64,000 nt of DNA, taken from positions 62,001-126,000 of the forward strand of contig CANFHA010000012.1 in assembly GCA_947446645.1 (NCBI GenBank), written 5' to 3'. Positions 35,764-42,708 of the stretch are shown here, one piece after another. Under the pieces are notes generated by a model. It did not search any database. It worked only from the letters and a program-made list of their open reading frames with translations, and was not told the origin of the DNA. Position 1 is the first letter of the stretch. Every line of letters starts with the position of its first letter. The position numbers and the translations under genes are program-made. The DNA comes from Chitinophagaceae bacterium. Its GTDB lineage: Bacteria > Bacteroidota > Bacteroidia > Chitinophagales > Chitinophagaceae.

Positions 35764-36631
35764 ATATTTTCTGTGTGCGGCTATGCTTCTTGGCACCTTT
35801 GGGTTGTCCTCATGTTCCTTTCACTGGCGCGTTTCCAGGAAAAAAGCGAAAACTATTGACTCATCAGCTGCTGTAGCTAATACTGATACTGCGCATACGG
35901 GCGTCACGACAGTTCCTCGTAACGATTTTAAGGCTCCCGATACGCTTGCTGCACAGCGCGAATTGATAGGCCGGCTCACTCCTATCTGGGAACATAGAAT
36001 TGAGTATAAAACGTTTTCCGGAAAAGCCCGGGTGCATTTTTCTGGCCCTGATGGCAACAAGGAGTTTACTGCCCATTTCCGCATACGCAAGGACAGCGTG
36101 ATATGGGTGAATGTAACGTTTGCATCAATACCGGTTGCCCGTATACTGGTCACGCAGGATAGTTTCTTTTTGCTCAATACCACGGAGAAGGAGATTACGC
36201 GGTTGCCGCTCACGCAAGCAGCTAAAATATTACCTGCTCGTGTTGACTTTCATTCATTTCAAAACCTGGTAGTTGGTGAGCCATTACGCGATGGAAGCAT
36301 AACTGCCGCCAGTGAGCCAGCATTTGGCGGCGCCTGGAATATTCAGGTAGAAGACACGGCCTACATACAGCGCATTACTTACAATAAGACTGATAGTACT
36401 ATTCGTACTGGCCAGCTAAGGACGCATAAGCCCGATGGACCGCAGGCTATTACCGCCTATGGCGATTATGAAACAATTAGCAACAGGAGAGTATCTACTT
36501 CCCGTACCCTGAATATCCAGAACGGGGCAAATGCCTATTCGCTGGACATGAACTTTACCAAGGCTGATTTTGACGAGGCGCTTGATTATCCGTTTAACAT
36601 ACCGAAGAGTTATACAGAGAAGAAACCGTAA
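35756..36631 (+). CDS. DUF4292 lipoprotein
   Basis: 291 residues from the ATG at 35756, which overlaps the TPR gene stop (ATGAATAG) and has a purine-rich stretch just upstream; the longer frame starting at 35741 is less likely. Signal peptide II with lipobox LSSC gives an N-terminal lipid anchor. The beta-rich body has DUF4292 signatures (FSGKARVHFSG, SIPVARILVTQDSFFLLN, FQNLVVGEPL), a family with LolB/LolA-like features restricted to Bacteroidota. Probably an outer-membrane lipoprotein handling a hydrophobic ligand. Confidence 0.9.
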   Translation: MNRYFLCAAMLLGTFGLSSCSFHWRVSRKKAKTIDSSAAVANTDTAHTGVTTVPRNDFKAPDTLAAQRELIGRLTPIWEHRIEYKTFSGKARVHFSGPDGNKEFTAHFRIRKDSVIWVNVTFASIPVARILVTQDSFFLLNTTEKEITRLPLTQAAKILPARVDFHSFQNLVVGEPLRDGSITAASEPAFGGAWNIQVEDTAYIQRITYNKTDSTIRTGQLRTHKPDGPQAITAYGDYETISNRRVSTSRTLNIQNGANAYSLDMNFTKADFDEALDYPFNIPKSYTEKKP

Positions 36632-36634
36632 GGC

Positions 36635-37213
36635 ATGCCTAATCTCTACATTATAGCAGGCTGTAATGGCGCGGGAAAAACAACCGCGAGCTATACTATC
36701 CTGCCAGATGTGCTCAATTGCCGGGAGTTTGTCAATGCGGACAATATTGCTGCCGGAATATCCCCCTTTAATGCAGACGGGGTGGCTATTGAAGCGGGAA
36801 GGGTAATGTTGCGGCGTATAGATGAATTATTACTTCATCGATACGATTTTGCAATAGAGACTACGTTGACCACCCGTAGTTATATATCTTTTATCCATAA
36901 GGCTAAACAATCAGGGTATAAAGTCTCTCTCATTTATTTGTGGCTAAATAGCCCCGGTTTAGCCTTGCAAAGGGTTTCTGAACGGGTACAAAATGGAGGC
37001 CATAATATCCCGGCAGATGTTATTGTAAGGCGATATCATAAAGGGATAAAAAATTTATTTTCAGCGTTTATACCCATTTGTGATACGGTGACGATTATTG
37101 ACAACACAATTGGCGGACTTATTGAAGTTGCCCGAAAAGAGCTGGGATTAGAAATAGTTGTAGAAAATGACGAAATTTGGTCGAAAATTAATAAGCAGTT
37201 TTATGAATCTTAG
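36635..37213 (+). CDS. Zeta-toxin-family P-loop kinase
   Basis: 192 residues. Walker A GCNGAGKTT (9-17), FVNADNIAAG, the IETTLTTRSY substrate-side motif and LALQRVSERVQNGGHNIP match the zeta toxin/COG4185 fold, kinases that phosphorylate UDP-N-acetylamino sugars in known toxins. It starts 3 nt after the DUF4292 stop, at a place where Bacteroidota commonly carry a cell-wall peptidase gene, and the coding sequence looks AT-richer than its neighbours, which suggests acquisition. The 3' end overlaps a 57-codon frame. Toxic activity is inferred, not shown. Confidence 0.87.
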   Translation: MPNLYIIAGCNGAGKTTASYTILPDVLNCREFVNADNIAAGISPFNADGVAIEAGRVMLRRIDELLLHRYDFAIETTLTTRSYISFIHKAKQSGYKVSLIYLWLNSPGLALQRVSERVQNGGHNIPADVIVRRYHKGIKNLFSAFIPICDTVTIIDNTIGGLIEVARKELGLEIVVENDEIWSKINKQFYES

Positions 37214-37376
37214 ACAAGAAAACAAAGAATTGCTCGACAAAATTCAGGCAGGTCTAAAATTAGCCAGCCGCAGGTTACTTGAAAAAAAAGCAGCAAACAA
37301 CGAGACTGCAGTAATAAGTATCAATGGTGAGATAAAAAGAATTCCTGCCAAGGATCTTCTGAAAATAATACCATAG
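37203..37376 (+). CDS. Small partner of the zeta-toxin-like protein (possible antitoxin)
   Basis: 57 residues from the ATG at 37203, overlapping the zeta gene by 11 nt. The sequence is basic and helical (ENKELLDKIQAGLKLASRRLLEKKAANN) followed by a short beta-like segment (AVISINGEIKRIPAKDLL). Small frames of this kind follow zeta-like kinases in related bacteria as far as I recall, so a toxin-antitoxin role is plausible. It could instead be an accessory subunit. An upstream in-frame start at 37167 lies within the zeta gene and is less likely. Confidence 0.6.
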   Translation: MNLRQENKELLDKIQAGLKLASRRLLEKKAANNETAVISINGEIKRIPAKDLLKIIP

Positions 37377-37389
37377 TTCTTTAGGGAAT

Positions 37390-38037
37390 CTACGGTTTCT
37401 TCACCTTACTCAGCAATGCCTGCTGTTGATACAGTTGGTACCTATAACTATTCGAAGCTTCAAGGTCGCGCACTATTCCTTCTACTTCTTTATCGCGATC
37501 CAACGGGTCGTAATCCCTGTTTAGGTTGTTGTTAAAAACTAACCCTACCGATTGCCATACAACAGCATTGAAGCCACCTTTTAGTTCCTTAATAATGCTG
37601 TAACAATTAGTACCCGTCTGCCGGTTAATGAGCTTTATCAGTACATGCCCCTGGTCCACGCTCAGGTTCTTAAGCGGCTCTTTAAACAGGTGGTCCAGTT
37701 GTTTATCTATGCTTTTCAGGTATTTCTTACGGTCACGGCGGTCTGGTATCTTTTCCATACTCGTGTTCACATCTTTAAATATGCTTGCTGCCGCCAGGGC
37801 ATAAGGGTATACCTCATACACATCTGCACGTAGCCTGTTGCGGCGGTTTTTTTCTTCGCCCGGCATCATCACGCCTACCTGTATATACTCTGGTAGCAGT
37901 ATCATTGGGTACACCTGTCCATGTTCCAGCACGGCTCCCAGTCTTATAGTATCATTTACTCCCTGCGCAAGTACGCGGCTACCCACTATGAGCAGCGCGG
38001 CACTTAATATCCATATGGCAGGTTTTTTCATGTACAT
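37390..38037 (-). CDS. DUF4294 secreted protein
   Basis: 215 residues with a signal peptide (about 1-25, ending VLAQ). The body fits DUF4294, a Bacteroidota-specific family: YEVYPYALAAASIFKDVN, KYLKSIDKQLDHLFKEPLKNLSVDQGHVLIKLINRQTG, and AVVWQSVGLVFNNNLNRDYDP. Function unknown; export to the periplasm is likely. Convergent with the zeta/antitoxin-like pair with a 13-nt gap, so the tail of one unit sits against the other. Confidence 0.85.
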   Translation of the reverse strand: MYMKKPAIWILSAALLIVGSRVLAQGVNDTIRLGAVLEHGQVYPMILLPEYIQVGVMMPGEEKNRRNRLRADVYEVYPYALAAASIFKDVNTSMEKIPDRRDRKKYLKSIDKQLDHLFKEPLKNLSVDQGHVLIKLINRQTGTNCYSIIKELKGGFNAVVWQSVGLVFNNNLNRDYDPLDRDKEVEGIVRDLEASNSYRYQLYQQQALLSKVKKP

Positions 38038-38140
38038 ACCTAACGTAAATTTCCGACTTTTTATTGGTATAAAAAGCTAAAAAATATAAAGATTATCCTT
38101 GGTGTCAAATTGTTAATTTTCCTCCACGGCAAGGGGGAAA

Positions 38141-38173
38141 TTTGCTGTTTCCTATCTGTGTGCCGTACCTTTG
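38141..38173 (+). promoter_or_regulatory. Promoter of the small lipoprotein gene
   Basis: TTTG (38141-38144), 21-nt spacer, TACCTTTG (38166-38173): a full match to the Bacteroidota consensus. The -7 box ends seven bases before the ATG at 38181, predicting a leaderless or ultra-short leader. Confidence 0.68.
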
Positions 38174-38180
38174 CAATCTC

Positions 38181-38444
38181 ATGAAACAGAGAATATTGGC
38201 ATTAGTAATTGTAGTGTTGGGTCTGGCATCATGCAGCAAACAACCGGAGACACTTACAAAAGCCCAGATACAGGCAAAGGCAGATTCTGTTACCGCATAC
38301 CGGATAAAAGAGCTGGATGAGCAGGCCAAACTGGAGCTGGAACACCGCATGAAAATAGAGGTGAAGGTGAAAGTTGATTCAATAGTTAATGCAGCACTGC
38401 ATCCCGCAGATACCACGCAGACAAAGAAGCCTGTGCTCAATTAG
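38181..38444 (+). CDS. Small hypothetical lipoprotein
   Basis: 87 residues from the ATG at 38181; the frame is open 13 codons upstream but that part includes the promoter. Signal peptide II with lipobox LASC (Cys18), then a charged helical segment rich in Lys, Glu and Gln (about 30-65), and a Thr/Pro tail. No family recognised. The DCC protein gene follows 5 nt after the stop, so they are co-transcribed. Confidence 0.7.
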   Translation: MKQRILALVIVVLGLASCSKQPETLTKAQIQAKADSVTAYRIKELDEQAKLELEHRMKIEVKVKVDSIVNAALHPADTTQTKKPVLN

Positions 38445-38449
38445 TCATT

Positions 38450-38860
38450 ATGGCAAACGATGCATCCCCCATTTTGTTTTTTGATGGTGAGTGCAATCTT
38501 TGTAACGGTGTGGTTCAGTTTATCCTGAAGCGGGACAAAAAAAAGACCTTTTTATTCTCACCATTACAGTCTGTTCGCGGCAAAGAAGCGATGGACAAGG
38601 CCGGCATTTACGCAGGTGAAAACTCAGGAAGCTTTATATTGTTTTACAAATGCAAATACTACATCCGGTCATCCGCGGCTTTACTCATGTTCCGTCTCCT
38701 GGGTGGTTTATGGGCCTTGCTCTACGCTGGAATTGTTTTTCCTCTGTTCCTGCGCGATGGTGTTTATAATCTTGTTGCCCGTAACAGGTATAAGTGGTTT
38801 GGAAAGCGCGATAGCTGCATGGTTCCTACGCCTGATGTTATGGCTCGGTTCCTGACGTGA
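38450..38860 (+). CDS. DCC-family (DUF393/YuxK) thiol-disulfide oxidoreductase-like protein
   Basis: 136 residues. The signature FFDGECNLCNG has Asp12 with Cys15 and Cys18 (DxxCxxC), which names the DCC family; the thioredoxin-like fold suggests redox activity, but a substrate is unknown. Further family motifs SPLQSVRG and FLRDGVYNLVARNRYKWFGKRD. A hydrophobic segment around 80-103 may associate with the membrane. It follows the small lipoprotein by 5 nt. Confidence 0.9.
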   Translation: MANDASPILFFDGECNLCNGVVQFILKRDKKKTFLFSPLQSVRGKEAMDKAGIYAGENSGSFILFYKCKYYIRSSAALLMFRLLGGLWALLYAGIVFPLFLRDGVYNLVARNRYKWFGKRDSCMVPTPDVMARFLT

Positions 38861-38944
38861 CCCCCATTGTCCTGTGATAATATTTGCATTGTAAAGGGTG
38901 CTAAATTTAATTTTTCATTTTATTCTTTATGCAGGCATCTTACT

Positions 38945-38952
38945 TAAATTTG
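38945..38952 (+). promoter_or_regulatory. -7 box (TAAATTTG) of the secreted orphan
   Basis: Exact TAnnTTTG match with only four bases before the ATG at 38957; transcription would start at the initiation codon. Confidence 0.42.
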
Positions 38953-38956
38953 ACCA

Positions 38957-40414
38957 ATGAAGTTTTTCAAGCCCATCCTATTGCTCCTGTTATGTCTGCC
39001 TGTAATCTCTCAGGCGCAGGACGTAATTTACTCGCAGTTCGATAAGTTCGACTTCCGCTCGGGTGAGTATGCGGTTGTGGGCATGGTTGGCGGACGGTTG
39101 TATAACTACCATAATTCGGGTAACGAAGCGTCGTTAGATGCCTACGACGACTCCATGAATAAGGTTACCAAGGTGATTCTCGATTTTTTTCCAGACAAGA
39201 TTTATGAAACACGTTTTGTAGCCTATGCCGATAAGATCATAGTGCTCTACCAGTCGCTGGAAAGCAATAAGGTGGTGCAGCATGCTGCGCTGCTAAATGA
39301 AGCCGGAAGATTGCAAAACAAGCCGCTGGACCTGGGCAGTGTGAAGACCGGGATATTTGGTGCCACAAAAACCTATTTTCAGTCGGCTGTCTCTGAGAAC
39401 AAGAAAATGATCGTTATCTATACCGCAACCGATAAAGGTGGCGAGATAGATTTTGAGGGTAAATGGCTTGATGATAATCTCGCTATTGTAAAGCGCAGCC
39501 ATGCCGTTTTTAAAACAGACAATGCATTACAGCATGCCGACCTGAATGTGGACAACGACGGTAATGTTTTTATGGCTGCATTTACACCCGTTGGTGCTCT
39601 TAACTATGCCGATAAATTCTGGCTGCTGAAACTGGCGCCCGGTGCCACAAAGTTTGACGCTGTTGAAATGCCCTTGGATGAGAAGTTTGCTGCCAGCGGC
39701 TATATCAAGTTGGACAATGTAAACAAGCGCGTCTATTTCGGAGGCTTTTATGCAGACAAGAAAAATGGCGGCTATGATGGATTGATCTATGCCACTTTTG
39801 AAATGTCGGGTAGTGCATTTAGTATTAAAAAGTTTATTCCGTTCGATCCGTTCCTGATCAACACTGTCGGTGCGCGCCGCAAAAACCATGCGTTTGACAA
39901 CTATGAAGTGAAGCAGCTTATAGTAAAAAACGATGGTGGTTTTGTAATGGTATCCGAGGTTCACTTTGTTACATCCCGCAGCAACTACAGCGATCCTGGG
40001 CTTTACCCCGGGCCGGGAGGCATGTGGTCTCAAAATAGTTCGGCCAGCGTACGCGAATATCATTTTAAAGATATAATGGTCTTGTCTTATGATAAAGATG
40101 GCACCCGGGAGTGGAGTTCCATAATTCCCAAGGACCAGTACTCCCAGGAAGATGGCGGTATATTCTCATCTTATGCACTGCTCAATACAGGCGGTACATT
40201 GGCGTTCCTGTTCAATGATTTTAATCGGGACAGGTCACATATACAGCTGGCTACCGTTACTGCCGGCGGAAAAACAGATATGCATTCCTTTACAGCAGAG
40301 GGCAATGACTATCCCGACTGGCTGCCACGCAATGCAAAACAAGTGGCCGGGCGGATAATAATTGTACCTTGCCTGCATAAAAAGCAAATCTGCTTTGCTA
40401 AAGTTGTATTTTAG
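38957..40414 (+). CDS. Secreted hypothetical protein, probably beta-rich
   Basis: 485 residues, clear signal peptide (about 1-20, ending SQAQ). The body has alternating hydrophobic residues and repeated D/N-G-x turns (NVDNDGNVFMAAF, VKNDGGFVMVSEVHF, SYDKDGTREWSSII), compatible with a beta-propeller-like fold. No T9SS sorting domain and no catalytic motif were seen. Likely a periplasmic or surface protein. The next gene starts 18 nt later, but shared function is not evident. Confidence 0.65.
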   Translation: MKFFKPILLLLLCLPVISQAQDVIYSQFDKFDFRSGEYAVVGMVGGRLYNYHNSGNEASLDAYDDSMNKVTKVILDFFPDKIYETRFVAYADKIIVLYQSLESNKVVQHAALLNEAGRLQNKPLDLGSVKTGIFGATKTYFQSAVSENKKMIVIYTATDKGGEIDFEGKWLDDNLAIVKRSHAVFKTDNALQHADLNVDNDGNVFMAAFTPVGALNYADKFWLLKLAPGATKFDAVEMPLDEKFAASGYIKLDNVNKRVYFGGFYADKKNGGYDGLIYATFEMSGSAFSIKKFIPFDPFLINTVGARRKNHAFDNYEVKQLIVKNDGGFVMVSEVHFVTSRSNYSDPGLYPGPGGMWSQNSSASVREYHFKDIMVLSYDKDGTREWSSIIPKDQYSQEDGGIFSSYALLNTGGTLAFLFNDFNRDRSHIQLATVTAGGKTDMHSFTAEGNDYPDWLPRNAKQVAGRIIIVPCLHKKQICFAKVVF

Positions 40415-40432
40415 CCATCCAAAAATCTGTGC

Positions 40433-41416
40433 GTGCTCCGGTTATTCAGAAACAATAGTCCGTTTACCGTTATTATTCTGTTCATATTTGCATTGCTGGT
40501 AAAAGTCCAGTCGTTGCTGCATGCCGAAGCGCCGGCACCTGTAGCGGGGCACTTTCTATACAATTATATATTAAGGGGTCTTAATTTTATTTTTCAGCAT
40601 GGGGCCTTTGCATTCACCATGCTGGCCATAGTTACCTTGTTTGTTCAGGCGCTCTATCTCAAGAGTATTGCTACGCGACACAAGCTGTTCCCGCGGTACA
40701 CGTACATTCCCTCGTTCGTATTTCTGCTGCTTACATCTGTTTACCCCCCGTTCAATACGTTTAATGAAACGCTTTTGCTCAATTGGTTTCTCATGGGGGC
40801 GGTAGATATTATGTTTGGCTTCACCCAAACCACTCAGCCGCGAAAGCTTATTTATAATGCCAGTTTCCTGCTGTGCATGGCTGCCTTGTTCCAGTTTACA
40901 CTCCTTGCGTTTTTTCTGCTGCTGCTGGTGGGCATGGTTATGTTCCGCCCGTTCAATATTGGCGAGTGGTCTGTCGCCATCATGGGGTATGTCACCCCGT
41001 TATATTTTCTTACCAGTATCCTGTTCTTGGCAGACCGGCTTTACCTGTATGCTCAGTGGCCACACGTTGGGTTTTCGCTTTCATCGCATGTCAACTCTGT
41101 TTTCTATATCATTATTACTCTGGCAGGTATAGCTATCTTGCTTACCAGTGGCATATATGCTATGCAAAAAAATGTGGCAATGAGTAATATCTATGTCCGG
41201 CGCGACTGGATAGCCATTTCCTTTTATCTTATCATATCCATGGTTGTAGCCTTTCTTACCGACCACACTATAAAAAGTGCATGGCTCATCACTATGCCCG
41301 CATTGAGTATTATTATATCTCATGCCCTTTTACTTGAAAAGAATAAACGGTTTAGTAACTTTATCTTTTATTTTTCTCTTGTTTTCCTGGTTATCTGCCT
41401 CATGGTAAACAAATAA
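40433..41416 (+). CDS. DUF6427-like polytopic membrane protein
   Basis: 327 residues with about nine hydrophobic helices. The start is GTG at 40433. The block FNTFNETLLLNWFLMGAV resembles DUF6427, a Bacteroidota membrane family without assigned function. The segment YNASFLLCMAALFQFTLL fits the same family. It lies between the secreted orphan and purQ, 13 nt before purQ, so the genes may share a transcript. Confidence 0.7.
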   Translation: MLRLFRNNSPFTVIILFIFALLVKVQSLLHAEAPAPVAGHFLYNYILRGLNFIFQHGAFAFTMLAIVTLFVQALYLKSIATRHKLFPRYTYIPSFVFLLLTSVYPPFNTFNETLLLNWFLMGAVDIMFGFTQTTQPRKLIYNASFLLCMAALFQFTLLAFFLLLLVGMVMFRPFNIGEWSVAIMGYVTPLYFLTSILFLADRLYLYAQWPHVGFSLSSHVNSVFYIIITLAGIAILLTSGIYAMQKNVAMSNIYVRRDWIAISFYLIISMVVAFLTDHTIKSAWLITMPALSIIISHALLLEKNKRFSNFIFYFSLVFLVICLMVNK

Positions 41417-41429
41417 ACTATTCTAAGAA

Positions 41430-42122
41430 ATGAAATTCGGTATTATCGTATTCCCGGGGTCCAATTGCGACACAGATATGATGCATGCACTACGCGACGA
41501 TCTGAAACAGGAAACCGTAATGCTCTGGCACAAAGACCGCGACCTGAGCATGTTCACAAAAGATGATTGTATTGTGCTGCCCGGTGGCTTTTCGTATGGC
41601 GATTACCTGCGCTGTGGCGCATTGGCCCGTTTCAGCCCCATGATGGAGCAGGTAATAGAGTTTGCCCGTAAAGGCGGTAAGGTACTGGGTGTGTGCAATG
41701 GTTTCCAGATATTGTGTGAGGCTGGTCTGCTGCCGGGTGTGCTGCTTCAAAATGATCACCAGAAGTTTGTGTGCAAAAATGTTTATATAAAGAGCGATGG
41801 CCCGGCCAATCTCATTGGAAGCCATGTGGGCGAAAAGGCACTGAAAATACCCGTAGCCCATGGAGAAGGAAGATACCATGCGGATGCTGCTACGCTGAAG
41901 CAGCTGCACGACAACAAGCAGGTGGTATTCCGGTATTGCGATGAGAACGGAGAGATCCATATCAAATCTAATCCGAATGGTGCTATAAACAACATAGCTG
42001 GTATCTGCAATGAAGGGCGCAATGTGTTCGGTATGATGCCGCACCCTGAGCGTGCTTGTTCTGATGTGCTGCATAATATTGATGGCAGAGGGATATTAAT
42101 GGCCTTAAGCCACGCCAACTAA
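41430..42122 (+). CDS. purQ: Phosphoribosylformylglycinamidine synthase glutaminase subunit
   Basis: 230 residues; class I glutamine amidotransferase that supplies ammonia to PurL in step four of purine synthesis. Catalytic Cys89 (GVCNGFQIL), the N-terminal FPGSNCD and the C-terminal His/Glu (MMPHPERACSD) are present. As a separate small subunit it implies a small PurL elsewhere. The gene is 13 nt behind a membrane-protein gene. Confidence 0.95.
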   Translation: MKFGIIVFPGSNCDTDMMHALRDDLKQETVMLWHKDRDLSMFTKDDCIVLPGGFSYGDYLRCGALARFSPMMEQVIEFARKGGKVLGVCNGFQILCEAGLLPGVLLQNDHQKFVCKNVYIKSDGPANLIGSHVGEKALKIPVAHGEGRYHADAATLKQLHDNKQVVFRYCDENGEIHIKSNPNGAINNIAGICNEGRNVFGMMPHPERACSDVLHNIDGRGILMALSHAN

Positions 42123-42212
42123 GGTTTTGTTAAATCAGGCTTCAGATTTTTTTTGATGTGTACAAAGCAGCTTTTTGTGAGCTATCTTGTATACAATTAA
42201 AAACTACACATT

Positions 42213-42671
42213 ATGAGAGTTATCAAATCCATGTTACTGTTACTGACCATTTTATTTGCCGCTGCGCCGTCATTTGCGCAGATGGAAGACCCTACAAGCT
42301 GGAAATATGAGGTAAAGAAGAAGAGCGCAACCGAATACCAGCTCATCTTTCATGTCACAGTTAAGGACGGCTGGCACATATGGTCTACTCATCCAGGTGG
42401 CGATGGCAGTCTTATTGCGCCATCATTCAATTTTGCTAAGAACGGTAATGTAAAGCTAAAGGGCGATGTTACTGAAAAAGGTGCACCTGTCACCACTACT
42501 ATGGATGGCATAGACGGCAAAGTAATCTACCTGAACGGTAAAATAGACTATGTGGAGAATGTAACGGTGACCGGTGCCACAAAAATTACCGGAACCCACA
42601 CCTACCAGGTATGCAACGACAGAATGTGCCTGGCACCAAAGGACAAGGAATTTAGTTTTGATATTAAATAA
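42213..42671 (+). CDS. Stand-alone DsbD-alpha-like periplasmic domain
   Basis: 152 residues: signal peptide (1-22, ending SFAQ) and a single immunoglobulin-like domain of the DsbD N-terminal (DsbD-alpha) type: EDPTSWKYEVKKKS, YQLIFHVTVKDGWHIWSTHPGGDGSL, THTYQVCNDRMCLAP with two cysteines near the C-terminus. In DsbD this domain passes electrons to periplasmic partners. It is a close relative of the N-terminal domain of the full DsbD gene 37 nt downstream, so it looks like a partial tandem duplication. Confidence 0.85.
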   Translation: MRVIKSMLLLLTILFAAAPSFAQMEDPTSWKYEVKKKSATEYQLIFHVTVKDGWHIWSTHPGGDGSLIAPSFNFAKNGNVKLKGDVTEKGAPVTTTMDGIDGKVIYLNGKIDYVENVTVTGATKITGTHTYQVCNDRMCLAPKDKEFSFDIK

Positions 42672-42708
42672 TTAGGGGGATTGATCTCCTGGGTTAAAAG
42701 GTCAATAG

